Origin: Helicobacter jaachi
GTDB lineage: Bacteria; Campylobacterota; Campylobacteria; Campylobacterales; Helicobacteraceae
NCBI RefSeq assembly: GCF_000763135.2
Contig: NZ_JRPR02000008.1
Span: forward strand, 1-44,455
Length of the DNA: 44,455 nt
Direction: 5' to 3'
Numbering within the stretch: position 1 is the first letter of the stretch; every line of letters starts with the position of its first letter. Shown here piece by piece: positions 1 to 10,697 of this stretch. The notes below the pieces were generated by a model, which saw only the letters and a list, made by a program, of their open reading frames with translations, ran no database searches and was not told where the DNA came from. The position numbers and the translations under genes were made by a program.

Positions 1-32
1 TAGGTCTTTGTCATTAGTAGGCAGATGAGACA

Positions 33-65
33 TTTTGTTTCTCCATTCCTACTGAAGAAACAAAA
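33..65. other. Hairpin in the left-edge non-coding region
   Basis: A 10-bp inverted repeat (TTTTGTTTCT at 33-42, AGAAACAAAA at 56-65) encloses a 13-nt loop. It could be a terminator for a gene to the left of the window, but neither side has a clear T-run, so the role is uncertain. Otherwise bases 1-160 hold only two adjacent AGATTCT words near 90-105. Confidence 0.3.
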
Positions 66-154
66 ACTTGGAGTTAGCTTAAAAATCCAAGATTCTAGAT
101 TCTATAAATTAAGCCCATATTTTAAAAACATTATTTTTTAAGCCGATATTAGCT

Positions 155-198
155 TATTATGGTATCATACGAGGCTTTAAAACCATAAATGTAAGGAG
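155..198 (+). promoter_or_regulatory. Promoter and RBS of the outer-membrane protein gene
   Basis: Two overlapping candidates for a -10 box are seen, TATTAT at 155-160 and TATCAT at 163-168, in an AT-rich stretch typical of Helicobacter promoters that lack a strong -35. The ribosome binding site AAGGAG lies at 193-198, five bases before the ATG at 204. Confidence 0.4.
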
Positions 199-203
199 TA
201 AAC

Positions 204-965
204 ATGGTTTGTTTGAAAAAAATCGCTTTAGTGCTAGCAATGGCTGGCACGCTAGCTTTTGGTGCGTCTAATAACAATAATCTAGGCACTGTTAAAAATC
301 AGCTTTTGGGCAATTTTGCAAGCGGCTCTATTCTCAATGGCTCAAATAGAGCGGGCAGCGTGCAGCGATGGTATTTGTTTAGCGAGGGACATTTGGGGTA
401 TTCATACTCAATGCTTGGGGATTTGAATTTGCATTCAGCAGACATTGGTTATTCAATGTATATTACAGCCATTAGGTCTGCAAGCGGCTTGCGCCCCTAT
501 GTAGGCACAGAAATCACAGTGCCTTTATATCTTAAATCTACTGGCAATTCAAATGCTTTTTGGCAAGGCGTTGATACAGGCTTGCCCGGCGGCACTAAGG
601 TCATGACAGATTTAGGCTTTAATGGTTGGGGCGTGCAGGTGCCAGTTATTGTGGGTGTGCAGGCAAATTATTTCTACATTCAAGGTATGGTAGGCTATGC
701 ATATCATAGTTTTACAGATAATTTTTACATTAGCGAAACGCAAAATGACACCACACTTGATAATATCTACCATGGGCTTACTTATGGTTTAGGCGCGGGT
801 GTGAAAGTCTCAAATGTATTTAGCATAGGCTTACGCTATGTAAGAGGCGAGATGACAAGCTCATCGCGCACAGCGGGTGCGGGCATTAATACTAATGCAG
901 TGCGCACAAAGGATTTTAAAGATGAATATCAGCGCTTCTCTATTATCTTTGGAGTGGTGTTCTAA
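204..965 (+). CDS. Helicobacter-type outer-membrane beta-barrel protein
   Basis: This 253-aa protein is predicted to sit in the outer membrane. It has a signal peptide (basic KK, then a hydrophobic stretch, likely cut after AFGA near residue 21). The mature part alternates short hydrophobic/aromatic strands rich in Gly and Tyr, and it ends in FGVVF; a C-terminal Phe is the usual beta-barrel assembly signal. It resembles small Helicobacter outer-membrane proteins in general layout, but I cannot assign it to a named Hop/Hor/Hof member. The start follows a good AAGGAG. It is monocistronic, closed by a terminator at 1005-1038. Function (porin, adhesin or structural) is not visible. Unlike most of its neighbours, the gene contains no AGAATCT word. 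Confidence 0.75.
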   Translation: MVCLKKIALVLAMAGTLAFGASNNNNLGTVKNQLLGNFASGSILNGSNRAGSVQRWYLFSEGHLGYSYSMLGDLNLHSADIGYSMYITAIRSASGLRPYVGTEITVPLYLKSTGNSNAFWQGVDTGLPGGTKVMTDLGFNGWGVQVPVIVGVQANYFYIQGMVGYAYHSFTDNFYISETQNDTTLDNIYHGLTYGLGAGVKVSNVFSIGLRYVRGEMTSSSRTAGAGINTNAVRTKDFKDEYQRFSIIFGVVF

Positions 966-1004
966 GCCTTAGCCCTCTTGCAGAGTGGCACTGCTTTTGC
1001 TTCT

Positions 1005-1038
1005 CACCTTTTAGGATTAGATTCTAAAAGGTGTTTTT
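1005..1038 (+). terminator. Intrinsic terminator overlapping the next gene's RBS
   Basis: A perfect 10-bp stem (CACCTTTTAG at 1005-1014 with CTAAAAGGTG at 1024-1033, 9-nt loop) is followed directly by five Ts and then the ATG at 1039. The descending arm contains AAGGTG, which is the only visible ribosome binding site for the next gene. Confidence 0.8.
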
Positions 1039-2670
1039 ATGTCTCAACAAACTTTCAATATCGCTTCAGCCATACAAATGGCATTCACCCTCTATCAATC
1101 AAAAAAATATCATGAATGCGTAGATATTTGCATTCAGATTCTAAGTGTAGATTGCACGCGCGCAGATGTGTGGAGTTTGGCAGGGATTGTTATGCTTGAG
1201 TTTAGAATCTATGAGCGCGCTATAGAGTATTTCACACAAGCCTGCCAATGCGCCCCAAATGAGCCTAGCCATAGGCTTAATCTCGCCGAAGCCTACCGCC
1301 GCAATGGGCAAGCTAGACTTTGCATAGATGAGCTTTACGCGCTATTAAAGCAAGATAGCGCTATGGAGGATAATCCTACCTTGCATTTTAATCTAGCAAG
1401 GGCGTATGCTGATTTAGAAGATTCTAATCAATCCATTAAGCATTATACTATCGCCATTAAGCTTGACCCCAACGATTTAGGAGCGATGTTTAATCTTGCC
1501 AATGCGCAAGTGAGCCTTAAGCAGTTTGGGCAGGCAATTGAGCTGTATTTGAATGCTTTTAGCAAGGGCTATCTTGATGCAGGGGTGAATTTAGCAAGCA
1601 CTTATGTGCAAATTGGGCTTTTTAGCGAGGCTTTAGAGGTGTATAGCGCGCTTTATGAGCATTATAGAGATGATAGTGAATTTATCTTTAATTACGCTAA
1701 CGCCCTGCAATACGCCAAAGCAGACGCGCAGCACACTCAAGCCCTCTACCAGCAGGCTATTAGCCTTAATCCCAAAAGGGCAGAATATTATATTAATTAC
1801 GCGCATTTTTTGCTTAGGACACTGCATTTTGCGCAAGGTTTTAGAATCTATGAAGCGCGCAAAGAGCTGCCCAATATGCTCCCGCAGGGCATAAGCCATA
1901 TATGGGAGTTTAGCGAGGAGGGCGTGCAGGCATTTAAAGATAAAGATGTGCTAGTGTATTATGAGCAAGGGCTTGGAGATTCTATTATGTTTGCGCGCTT
2001 TGTGCCTGCCCTGCAGCAATATGCCAAAAGTGTGCGCGTGATAGTGCAAGAGCCGCTTGTGAAGTTTTTTACCTTTATGGATATACCCAGTGTGGCTTGT
2101 ATGAGTGAAGTGGGGCATTATGATAGTGCGATTTCGCTTTTATCTCTCCCGCTAGCGCTTAATGTAAGCCATACAAAAGATTTGCAGCACACGCCCTTTA
2201 TGCGCACAACAAAGCCTACCAAACATGTGCGCAAAATTGGCATTTGCTTTAGCACAGATTCTAAATTTACAGAATCTAGCCTCAAAAATATCCCTTTAAA
2301 TGAGCTAATGAGCGTCTTGCAGCCTTTTATGCAAAGCCATGGTGTGAAAATTTATTCGCTCAATAAAGCCAAATGTGAGCATATAGCGCAATATGATGTG
2401 ATTAGTCAGGAGATGAATGATTTTTTTGATACTTATGAGATTATAAATGGCTTAGATATGGTAATTAGCATTGATAGCGCAGTGGCGCATTTAAGCGCGA
2501 GTATGGGCAAACACACTATTGTGCTGCTGCATAAACGCTATGATTGGCGCTGGGGGAATGGTATATCCACGCCGTGGTATGAAAATGTAGTATGTATGGC
2601 GCAAAGTAAGATGAATGATTGGAGCGATGTGGCGGAGAATTTGAGCGCGTATCTCAAAGCGTGGATTTAG
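1039..2670 (+). CDS. TPR-repeat protein with C-terminal glycosyltransferase-like domain
   Basis: This 543-aa protein has an N-terminal TPR superhelix (about residues 10-290; typical helix pairs such as LNLAEAYRRNGQ, HFNLARAYADLED, AMFNLANAQVSLKQ) and a C-terminal domain. The latter begins near VLVYYEQGLGDSIMFARF and includes DMVISIDSAVAHLSASMGK and DWRWG...STPWYE. The GLGD segment and the ISIDSAVAHLS block followed by a WY motif resemble the GT9 heptosyltransferase-like domain often fused to TPRs. No signal peptide is seen, so it is probably cytoplasmic. A role in surface glycan or protein glycosylation is an inference. The first bases abut the upstream terminator, and its AAGGTG ribosome site lies inside that hairpin. 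Confidence 0.7.
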   Translation: MSQQTFNIASAIQMAFTLYQSKKYHECVDICIQILSVDCTRADVWSLAGIVMLEFRIYERAIEYFTQACQCAPNEPSHRLNLAEAYRRNGQARLCIDELYALLKQDSAMEDNPTLHFNLARAYADLEDSNQSIKHYTIAIKLDPNDLGAMFNLANAQVSLKQFGQAIELYLNAFSKGYLDAGVNLASTYVQIGLFSEALEVYSALYEHYRDDSEFIFNYANALQYAKADAQHTQALYQQAISLNPKRAEYYINYAHFLLRTLHFAQGFRIYEARKELPNMLPQGISHIWEFSEEGVQAFKDKDVLVYYEQGLGDSIMFARFVPALQQYAKSVRVIVQEPLVKFFTFMDIPSVACMSEVGHYDSAISLLSLPLALNVSHTKDLQHTPFMRTTKPTKHVRKIGICFSTDSKFTESSLKNIPLNELMSVLQPFMQSHGVKIYSLNKAKCEHIAQYDVISQEMNDFFDTYEIINGLDMVISIDSAVAHLSASMGKHTIVLLHKRYDWRWGNGISTPWYENVVCMAQSKMNDWSDVAENLSAYLKAWI

Positions 2671-2681
2671 ATTCTATAAGC

Positions 2682-3416
2682 TTAAAACCCCTCTTGATTT
2701 AAGCCTTTATCCTTATCGCAGGCATTGTCAAAGCCTAAATTGCAAGATTTGTAATATAGCAATTCTGCTTTAAATTGACTTTGCTTTACGCCCTCTCCTT
2801 TTTCATAAAGAGCCGCTAAATGAAAACAACCAATAGCATCATTTCCTTCACATGCTTTTCGTGCGTATTCACTTGCTTTTACATAGTCTTTCTTTACATC
2901 TTTAGCCTTTACATATATGTAATAGCTTAAATTAGCACACGCCTGATACACATCGCCATCACAAGCCTTAGTATAATATTCTCTAGCTTTTGCATAATCT
3001 TTCTTTACGCCCTGCCCCTCATAATACATATCGCCTAACTTATAGCACGCAAAGTATGCCTTGCCATTACATGCTTTTAGAAAATATTCCCTAGCTTTCG
3101 CAAAATCTTTTTTAGGAGCCTTGCCATCGTAATATATGTATCCAACCTCTAAACATGACTCCATATAATTAAGATTACATCCTTTTAAGAAAAAGTTAAA
3201 TGATTTTGTCCAATCTTGCTTTACTTCCCTGCCATTAACATAAAGTGCTCCCAAATCATCACATGCTTTAGCATCACCGCCATCACATGCTTTTATAGTA
3301 GTTTGAATATCTGTCGCTTGATTAGATTCACTAGATTCTATAGAATCTGCTGCATTCAGTATCATATTTAGCCCAACGCACATTAGCACCGCCGCTATAA
3401 ATTGTTTAATGCCCAT
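2682..3416 (-). CDS. Sel1-repeat cysteine-rich protein (Hcp-like), secreted
   Basis: The 244-aa protein has a signal peptide (MGIKQFIAAVLMCVGLNMIL, cut near NAA) and five to six Sel1-like repeats of about 36 residues. Each carries a Cys pair seven residues apart (as in CNGKAYFAC and CDGDVYQAC) and a G-x-G-V-K-K-D turn. This is the layout of Helicobacter cysteine-rich proteins (Hcp family), which are periplasmic or secreted and disulphide-locked. I chose the ATG at 3416 because upstream in-frame codons run into the ychF region and lack a signal peptide. It lies 58 bp after ychF on the same strand. The exact substrate or partner is unknown; some family members bind penicillin. Confidence 0.8.
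   Translation of the reverse strand: MGIKQFIAAVLMCVGLNMILNAADSIESSESNQATDIQTTIKACDGGDAKACDDLGALYVNGREVKQDWTKSFNFFLKGCNLNYMESCLEVGYIYYDGKAPKKDFAKAREYFLKACNGKAYFACYKLGDMYYEGQGVKKDYAKAREYYTKACDGDVYQACANLSYYIYVKAKDVKKDYVKASEYARKACEGNDAIGCFHLAALYEKGEGVKQSQFKAELLYYKSCNLGFDNACDKDKGLNQEGF
3333..3348. repeat. 16-bp palindrome made of AGATTCT + AGAATCT
   Basis: AGATTCTATAGAATCT is a perfect palindrome within the coding sequence of the Sel1 protein (encoding the ESSESNQ-side leader region after the signal peptide). It joins two copies of the over-represented heptamer head to head. Confidence 0.6.
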
Positions 3417-3474
3417 ATTTTTGCCCCTCAAACTACTAAAAACTAAAATTTTATAGAATCTAGCTCCAATCTCC

Positions 3475-4575
3475 TCACACATTGAATCTAAAATGCAGCA
3501 CATCGCCATCTTGCACGATGTATTCCTTGCCCTCAATCCGCATAGCACCAGCCTCTTTAGCCGCCGCCTCGCCACCTAGCCTAATAAAATCATCATAGCT
3601 AATGCACTCCGCGCGAATAAAGCCCTTCTCAAAGTCCTTATGTATCACAGAAGCCGCACGCGGCGCGCTATCGCCACGTCGTATAGTCCATGCGCGCACC
3701 TCCTTTACCCCCGCTGTGAAATACGAAATAAGCCCAAGCCGCGAAAAACACTCGCGAATAATCTGCTCTAGCCCGCTCTCATTCACGCCCAAAGATTCCA
3801 AAAATTCAGCTCGCTCGCTCTCATCTAAGCCCACAAGCTCCTCTTCGATTTTCGCACAAAGCTTAATTGCAATCGCGCCGCTAGATTTAGCAAACTCACG
3901 CACAGAATCCACATATTTATTATCGTTAGAAAGTCCGCTCTCATCAACATTTGCACCATATATGACAGGTTTATTACTAAGGAATCTTAGCTCTTTATTT
4001 AGAATCTTAAATTCATCGCTATCAATCTTGGCGAAACTGCGTGCAGGGCGGTTAGATTCTAAATGCGCTAGGAGTTCGCGCGCGATTGCTAGCTCGCTAT
4101 TTTCGCCCTTTTTCGCCTTAGACTCGCGCTCTAGCTTCTCAATTCGCTTTTGCAGGCTCGCAATGTCGCTAAAAAGCAGCTCAAGCTCGATAATCTCGAT
4201 GTCAGCGATAGGGTCGATGCGGTTTTCCACATGCGTGATGTTGCCATCATCAAAGCAGCGCACGATGTGCAAAATCATGTCCGCCTCCTTGATATTCGCC
4301 AAAAACTGATTGCCAAGCCCCTCGCCCTTGCTCGCCCCGCGCACAAGCCCGGCAATATCGACAAACTCAATCGTGCTGTGCTGAATCTTTTGGGGCTTTA
4401 CAATCTCGCTAAGTGCGCTTAAGCGGGAATCTGGCACAGGCACAATCGCCTTATTTGGCTCAATCGTGCAGAATGGATAGTTCGCCGCCTCCGCATTTTG
4501 CGCCTTAGTTAGTGCGTTAAAAGTCGTGGATTTCCCTACATTTGGCAAGCCTACAATGCCGATACTTAGTGCCAT
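3475..4575 (-). CDS. ychF: Ribosome-binding GTPase/ATPase YchF
   Basis: This 366-aa Obg-family P-loop NTPase starts MALSIGIVGLPNVGKS, with the Walker A at residues 9-16. It has the FCTIEPN switch region, DIAGLVRGASKGEGLGNQFL (G3), a coiled-coil insertion near residues 120-165, and a C-terminal TGS domain (YFTAGVKEVRAWTIRRG... IVQDGDVLHFRFNV). It is a translation- and stress-associated protein, usually ATP-selective because the G4 motif is not NKxD (here NVDESG). The start at 4575 is fixed by the N-terminal P-loop; a longer frame back to 4692 overlaps pepA and adds unrelated residues. The stop codon of pepA lies one base upstream of its start, so the two are probably cotranscribed. Confidence 0.93.
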   Translation of the reverse strand: MALSIGIVGLPNVGKSTTFNALTKAQNAEAANYPFCTIEPNKAIVPVPDSRLSALSEIVKPQKIQHSTIEFVDIAGLVRGASKGEGLGNQFLANIKEADMILHIVRCFDDGNITHVENRIDPIADIEIIELELLFSDIASLQKRIEKLERESKAKKGENSELAIARELLAHLESNRPARSFAKIDSDEFKILNKELRFLSNKPVIYGANVDESGLSNDNKYVDSVREFAKSSGAIAIKLCAKIEEELVGLDESERAEFLESLGVNESGLEQIIRECFSRLGLISYFTAGVKEVRAWTIRRGDSAPRAASVIHKDFEKGFIRAECISYDDFIRLGGEAAAKEAGAMRIEGKEYIVQDGDVLHFRFNV

Positions 4576-4576
4576 A

Positions 4577-6061
<1,485 letters not shown>

Positions 6062-6805
6062 TTACTTTTTTGCTAAATCATTTTGAATTTTAGCAATTTT
6101 TTTATCCACTTTTTTGGTTTGGGATTGAAAATACCACCACAAACCTCCCGCAATACAAATGGCTAGCGGAATGAGTAAATAGGGGTGTTGTTTAAACCAA
6201 TCAAGCACAATAAAAATCTCCTCCCCAAAAATCCAAGTTAAAACAATCGTGATAGCCGCCCATATCCACGCTGAAAAAAGATTAATGATAGCAAATTTAA
6301 GCGCGCTATAACGCGTTGTGCCAATGCTTATGGGGATAATAGTGCGCATACCATACATATAGCGTTGGATAAAGATAATAGACCAGCCATATTTTTTTAA
6401 GAGCAAGTGTGCAAGGGCGAATTTGCGGCGTTGGGAGATGAATTCTTCTTGAATAAATTTGCGATTAAAGCGTCCAATGTAAAAATAAATTTGGTCGCCC
6501 ACAAATCCACCAAGACCGGCTATAAAAATGGCTAGAAATAAATTCATTTTACCATCATGCGTGGCTAATCCTGCAAAAATAAGCCCAAGCTCGCCCTCCA
6601 AAATCCCCCAAAAAAACAAAATCACATAACCCCAAGTCTCAACATATTTATCCCAAAGCTGCGTGATGAATGCTTCAAGCGAGAAACCAGACTGCTTATA
6701 AAGTATGAAAAGTCCTATAACTATCGCAAGCAAAAGCGTCCATACAATTACGCGCTTTGGGTTATTTTTAGCAAATATGAGGCATTTTTGTATAAGGTGC
6801 ATCAT
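6062..6805 (-). CDS. DedA-family inner-membrane protein
   Basis: This 247-aa protein has about five hydrophobic segments and the DedA hallmark block [20 protein letters not shown], followed by the amphipathic [30 protein letters not shown] region. DedA proteins are proposed lipid-carrier (undecaprenyl phosphate or phosphatidylethanolamine) translocases; the substrate here is inferred from family only. The start ATG overlaps the apt stop codon by four bases, so the genes are translationally coupled. A second ATG three bases downstream is equally possible. The C-terminus is Lys-rich and cytoplasmic. Confidence 0.85.
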   Translation of the reverse strand: MMHLIQKCLIFAKNNPKRVIVWTLLLAIVIGLFILYKQSGFSLEAFITQLWDKYVETWGYVILFFWGILEGELGLIFAGLATHDGKMNLFLAIFIAGLGGFVGDQIYFYIGRFNRKFIQEEFISQRRKFALAHLLLKKYGWSIIFIQRYMYGMRTIIPISIGTTRYSALKFAIINLFSAWIWAAITIVLTWIFGEEIFIVLDWFKQHPYLLIPLAICIAGGLWWYFQSQTKKVDKKIAKIQNDLAKK

Positions 6806-7341
6806 TTCCCCTCGTATTCTAAAATGCTAAAGATTTTTGTGTGCGGCAGGAGCTTTTTTTCACCCTGTAAGCCTTTAAGATTAATGATAAAGGCTGCCTC
6901 AACGCATTCTCCGCCAATAGATTCTATAAGTCGCACACTCGCTTGTGCCGTGCCACCTGTAGCAATCAAATCATCAACAAGCACCACTCTAGCCCCCTGC
7001 TTATTTCTAAAGGCATCAATATGCATTTCCACTTCATCAAAGCCATATTCTAAGCTATACTTTTCACTTACCGTAGTGTAGGGGAGCTTGCCTTTTTTGC
7101 GTATGGGGACAAAGCCAATGCCTAGCGCGTAAGCTAGAGCCGCGCCAAATACAAAGCCCCTCGCCTCAATGCCTGCGATAAAATCAATATTTTGCTTTTC
7201 ATAGCGATGTTTTAAGATGTCAATCACCGCTTTAAACACCTCGCCATCGCCAATAAGTGTAGTAACATCACGAAAAATAATATCAGGCTTTGGGTAGTCT
7301 GGGATAGCGCGTATAGAATCTGCTATTTTGTGTTTGTCCAT
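6802..7341 (-). CDS. apt: Adenine phosphoribosyltransferase
   Basis: This 179-aa enzyme converts adenine and PRPP to AMP. The PRPP-binding motif is [14 protein letters not shown], and the N-terminal [17 protein letters not shown] and [14 protein letters not shown] blocks are typical of type I APRT. The length is normal. The start at 7341 has AGGAGCAAAC upstream. Together with the membrane protein and coiled-coil gene next to it, it reproduces a gene order I recall from H. pylori. Confidence 0.95.
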   Translation of the reverse strand: MDKHKIADSIRAIPDYPKPDIIFRDVTTLIGDGEVFKAVIDILKHRYEKQNIDFIAGIEARGFVFGAALAYALGIGFVPIRKKGKLPYTTVSEKYSLEYGFDEVEMHIDAFRNKQGARVVLVDDLIATGGTAQASVRLIESIGGECVEAAFIINLKGLQGEKKLLPHTKIFSILEYEGK

Positions 7342-7365
7342 GTTTGCTCCTTGTGGGGTGAAATC

Positions 7366-7719
7366 TTAGAGTAGAGCCTCGATTTTTTGCTCTAAATCTT
7401 TGATGCGCGCTTTGTATTTATCTGTCTCAATTCTGTATTGAGAGTTACGCGATTTTAGCACTTTAACTTCATTTTTAAGCGCATTCATTTCTTGGGTAAG
7501 AATATCAATATTACCTAAAGCCCTTTGTAATTGCAGCTGGTGCTTGCGGATTAGGATTTCTGCTTCATTGAGTGTGAGTTTCATAGCAGCAGAGTTGCGC
7601 TCCTCTTTTTGCGCCACAGAGCGATAAAAAAATGTCCGCACAAGCATATACAGCACAAATAAAATAAAGCCGGTTAGAAAAAACCATTGCGCGATAAAAG
7701 TTCCTACGCTTTGTCCCAT
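7366..7719 (-). CDS. Membrane-anchored coiled-coil protein, unknown function
   Basis: The 117-aa protein has one transmembrane helix (about residues 8-30, FIAQWFFLTGFILFVLYMLV). A long predicted coiled coil to the C-terminus follows (residues 48-117, heptads with Leu/Ile such as LQLQRALGNIDILTQEMNAL). It lies between rpiB and apt in the same run, where H. pylori also carries an unnamed gene as I remember it. The topology would put the coiled coil in the cytoplasm. No catalytic motif is present. A scaffolding or divisome-type role is possible but unsupported. Confidence 0.7.
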   Translation of the reverse strand: MGQSVGTFIAQWFFLTGFILFVLYMLVRTFFYRSVAQKEERNSAAMKLTLNEAEILIRKHQLQLQRALGNIDILTQEMNALKNEVKVLKSRNSQYRIETDKYKARIKDLEQKIEALL

Positions 7720-7762
7720 GTTGCTTTCTCCTTATAGAATCTCATACAGAATCTGCATAAAT

Positions 7763-8212
7763 CTAGCCTAGATTCTGTAATTTTTTAATACGCATAAGAT
7801 GTCTTTGCCCCTCAAATGTGCCATCGATAAAGGCTTCAAGGATTGATTGTGCTTCGCCTATGCCGCTAATGCGCTCGCCCATACAAAGCACATTCGCATC
7901 ATTGTGTGCGCGTGCCATTTTCGCCATATACGCATCAGTGCAAAGCGCAGCACGAATATGCTTAAATCTATTAGCAGCAATGCTCATTCCAATTCCACTT
8001 CCACATATAAGAATGCCACGATAATGTGCTTTATTTATAAGCGCTTCACAGACTTTTTGCGCATAGTCGGGATAATCCACGCGTTCATTATCTTTAGGTG
8101 ATACATCAATGACTGCTAGTCCTTTTTGCTCTAAAAATGTTTTCACAAACGCCTTAAGCTGCAATCCCGCGTGGTCTGCGCCTAGCACATAAGTTATTTG
8201 CACATCACTCAT
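7763..8212 (-). CDS. rpiB: Ribose-5-phosphate isomerase B
   Basis: The 149-aa protein matches the RpiB/LacAB family. It has GADHAGLQLK near the N-terminus (Asp/His phosphate binding), VDYPDYAQKV, and the catalytic Cys in GILICGSGIGMSIAANR. It interconverts ribose 5-phosphate and ribulose 5-phosphate in the non-oxidative pentose phosphate pathway. I use the ATG at 8212 (MSDVQITYVLGADHAG) rather than the in-frame ATG at 8248, because the longer form overlaps lepB's end and adds 12 atypical residues. Older annotations sometimes call this family a galactoside acetyltransferase, which does not fit the motifs. Confidence 0.92.
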   Translation of the reverse strand: MSDVQITYVLGADHAGLQLKAFVKTFLEQKGLAVIDVSPKDNERVDYPDYAQKVCEALINKAHYRGILICGSGIGMSIAANRFKHIRAALCTDAYMAKMARAHNDANVLCMGERISGIGEAQSILEAFIDGTFEGQRHLMRIKKLQNLG

Positions 8213-8231
8213 TTTATTCCTTAGTATTTGA

Positions 8232-9245
8232 TTATTTGGGCATAGCATCTTTTATAGAATCTTCAATGCCTTGCGGGGTTTTAAACATTCTATCCCAACG
8301 AATTGTGTATCGCTTGCTTTTATCCTCATCAGCGCCTATTTCTTGGCTATTGGCTTTATTTAGGCTAAAGTAAATAAACCACGGCTGCCCGATGATATTT
8401 TTATATGGCACGCTACCCCAAAAGCGCGAATCAAAGCTATTGTTGCGATTATCTCCCACCATAAAAAACTCATCATCTTCAATCACCTTATAATACATAT
8501 CATCAAGTTTTTGCATACTACTCATAGTATCGCCATTGCTCATTTTGGTATAAGCGATATTAGAATCTTGTATAAAAGATTCTATAGGGGTATTGGCATA
8601 AACCTTTGACCATAGCTCGCAGCTCTCCTCTCCATCGCCTATGTTAATGTGCTTTGAGCCTTCAACGCATACTCTTTGATAGAGTTTGCCCTCTTTATCG
8701 GCAAGATAATATTCCCTGCTTCTTGGATTCGCATAAAATGTATTTTCATAAAAAATGCCCGGGTGCTCTCCCATATATGGCTCTTTCACAAAAAGTTTGC
8801 CTAGCCTCTCTACAATGATGTGTCCTGAATAATGCTCCCTCACATACGCATCACCCTCAAATGGGTGCAAATACATACCACTTTTATCAAAAATCACTTC
8901 ATCACCGCCTATGGCAAATACGCGTTTGACAAAGTAGGTTTTCTGCACATGTGGAGGGATAAACACCACCACATCGCCCCTTTTTGGGCGCTCACCCTCA
9001 ATAAGATGTCCATTACCCTTAAAATCAGGCAATATCGCCACTTCAACCCACGGAATGCGCGGTATAGGTATGCCATAGCTAAATTTTTTCACAAATAAAA
9101 AATCACCCTCAAAAAGTGTGCTTACCATTGAGCGAGTGGGAATAACAAAAGCTTGCATCACAAAAAAGATTAAAATTAGCACGATAATAATCGTTCCGCT
9201 CCAGCTTGATGCAAACGCACAGAATCTACTCAAGATTTTTCTCAT
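8232..9245 (-). CDS. lepB: Signal peptidase I
   Basis: The 337-aa inner-membrane serine protease has one N-terminal membrane helix (about residues 17-34). The Ser/Lys dyad is Ser39 in PTRSMVSTL and Lys107 in [15 protein letters not shown]. The box E motif [14 protein letters not shown] lies near the C-terminus. It removes signal peptides from secreted preproteins in the periplasmic face of the membrane. An insertion between the Lys block and box E (about residues 130-260) makes it longer than minimal versions, which is usual in Gram-negatives. Its start ATG overlaps the last codons of folD by four bases. Confidence 0.94.
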   Translation of the reverse strand: MRKILSRFCAFASSWSGTIIIVLILIFFVMQAFVIPTRSMVSTLFEGDFLFVKKFSYGIPIPRIPWVEVAILPDFKGNGHLIEGERPKRGDVVVFIPPHVQKTYFVKRVFAIGGDEVIFDKSGMYLHPFEGDAYVREHYSGHIIVERLGKLFVKEPYMGEHPGIFYENTFYANPRSREYYLADKEGKLYQRVCVEGSKHINIGDGEESCELWSKVYANTPIESFIQDSNIAYTKMSNGDTMSSMQKLDDMYYKVIEDDEFFMVGDNRNNSFDSRFWGSVPYKNIIGQPWFIYFSLNKANSQEIGADEDKSKRYTIRWDRMFKTPQGIEDSIKDAMPK

Positions 9246-10102
9246 ATTTTTGTCCTTTGTTCTAGTCGATAAAGCGCGGCTTTATAGGTGTTTTGCAATA
9301 ATGTAGCAATGGTCATAGGTCCTACACCTCCGGGCACAGGAGTGATAAAGCTGCACTTTGGTGCGACATTGCTAAAATCTACATCGCCCACAAGTGCGCC
9401 AGATTCTAAACGATTAATGCCAATATCAATGACAATAGCGCCTTGTTTTATCATATCTTGCGTAATTAAATTTGGCTTGCCCACACCCACGCAGACAATA
9501 TCAGCATTTTTGGTATAAGCGCTCACATCACGCGTAAGGATATGGCAGCAGCTCACACTTGCACCTGCATTGAGCATAAGCGCGCACAGAGGCTTGCCAA
9601 CGATATTGCTCATACCTACAATCACCACATCTTTGCCGCTTACATCAATGTGATAATGTTTAAGTAGATTCATTACACCAAGTGGCGTGGCTGGCACAAA
9701 GGTATCTAGATTCACACTTAATCGCCCGATGTTAAAGGGGTGGAAGCCATCAACATCTTTTTGCGGGTGGATTGCCTCAAGCACTTTGGCACTTTGGATA
9801 TGCGTAGGCAGGGGTAATTGCACCAATATGCCATCGATATTAGGATTTTGATTAAGCATAGCGATAGTAGATAAAAGCTCCTCTTGTGTGATGGTATTTG
9901 GCATTTCATGCGTTACAGAATAAATTCCCACGCGCTTACACGCCTTTGCTTTCATTTGCACATACGCACAGCTAGCAGGATTATCGCCTACTAAAATAAC
10001 GGCTAATCCGGGCGTTATACCTTGTGCGGCTAGGGAGCTAATTTGTTTGTGCAAATCCTCTTCAATCATCGCACTTAAGGATTTGCCATCGAGTAAAGTC
10101 AT
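9242..10102 (-). CDS. folD: Bifunctional methylenetetrahydrofolate dehydrogenase/cyclohydrolase
   Basis: The 286-aa enzyme interconverts 5,10-methylene-, methenyl- and 10-formyl-tetrahydrofolate with NADP. It has the YVQMKAKA segment with the catalytic Lys, [11 protein letters not shown], the nucleotide loop [15 protein letters not shown], and the C-terminal [13 protein letters not shown]. It is the first gene of the minus-strand run that continues through lepB, rpiB and apt; the promoter should lie between 10103 and 10160, divergent from the cytochrome gene. Confidence 0.95.
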   Translation of the reverse strand: MTLLDGKSLSAMIEEDLHKQISSLAAQGITPGLAVILVGDNPASCAYVQMKAKACKRVGIYSVTHEMPNTITQEELLSTIAMLNQNPNIDGILVQLPLPTHIQSAKVLEAIHPQKDVDGFHPFNIGRLSVNLDTFVPATPLGVMNLLKHYHIDVSGKDVVIVGMSNIVGKPLCALMLNAGASVSCCHILTRDVSAYTKNADIVCVGVGKPNLITQDMIKQGAIVIDIGINRLESGALVGDVDFSNVAPKCSFITPVPGGVGPMTIATLLQNTYKAALYRLEQRTKI

Positions 10103-10174
10103 TTTAAAGCCTTTGTGATTGTGGTTTTGCTATTATAATACAAGATATTAAAAAGATTGTTGAAGTGAGTGCGT

Positions 10175-10516
10175 ATGATAAGAAAAATGCTATTAATTAT
10201 GGCTGTGCTAGGCATTTTTTGGGGCATTGCTAGAGCAGATGAAGGGCTTTTATCCCAAAATGAATATGGCAAAAATCTCTATGAGAATCCACGCGGCATA
10301 GCATGCAATAAATGTCATGGAAATAATGGAGAGGGCAGCATTATTGCGCGCTATAAGCATAAAGGTGTGGAGAAAACCCTGCTTGCGCCGCGTATTAATA
10401 ATATCGAATTTAGCATTTTTCAGCGTGCGTTGCGCAAGCAAAAGGGCGTTATGCCTGTATATTATCTCACAGATGAGGAGATTACAGCCATTTATATGTA
10501 TCTTTATCGTCCATAA
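10175..10516 (+). CDS. Small periplasmic c-type cytochrome
   Basis: This 113-aa protein has a signal peptide (MIRKMLLIMAVLGIFWGIARA), one haem-attachment site CNKCH at residues 44-48, and a plausible axial Met93 in GVMPVYYLTD. This fits a class I monohaem cytochrome. The ATG at 10175 fits better than the in-frame GTG two codons earlier, since the GAAG ribosome site at 10162-10165 is then nine bases away. It would carry electrons in the periplasm; the partner oxidase or reductase is not in the window. Confidence 0.85.
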   Translation: MIRKMLLIMAVLGIFWGIARADEGLLSQNEYGKNLYENPRGIACNKCHGNNGEGSIIARYKHKGVEKTLLAPRINNIEFSIFQRALRKQKGVMPVYYLTDEEITAIYMYLYRP

Positions 10517-10588
10517 AGTGCTATAATGCGCCAGATTCTATGTAATGCCGCACTTGTTGCACTTGCGCGCTGTGCAATCAAGCCTTGT

Positions 10589-10670
10589 GGGCAAGTGAAT
10601 CGCCCTGCGCGCCCTCAAACTAGAAAGTTATAGCTGCTTTAAGCATCTATCAATTTCATATTTTAGAGGC
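10589..10670 (-). repeat. Dispersed non-coding repeat, copy 1
   Basis: On the minus strand this reads from CCTCTAAAA through AGCTATAACTTT to GGGCGCGCAGGGCGATTC. Over about 47 bp it is nearly identical to 32999-33045, with a looser match continuing to 10670. It fills most of the gap between the cytochrome gene and marC. No open reading frame crosses it. Confidence 0.65.
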
Positions 10671-10697
10671 TAGATTCTATAAATAATGGGAGAGTGC

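Noticed and set aside
3602-4309. 235-aa plus-strand frame
   Set aside because: Antisense to ychF, Ser/Leu/Arg-rich composition, no ribosome site; a shadow of the strong gene.
4150-4422. 90-aa plus-strand frame in ychF
   Set aside because: Antisense shadow with no start context.
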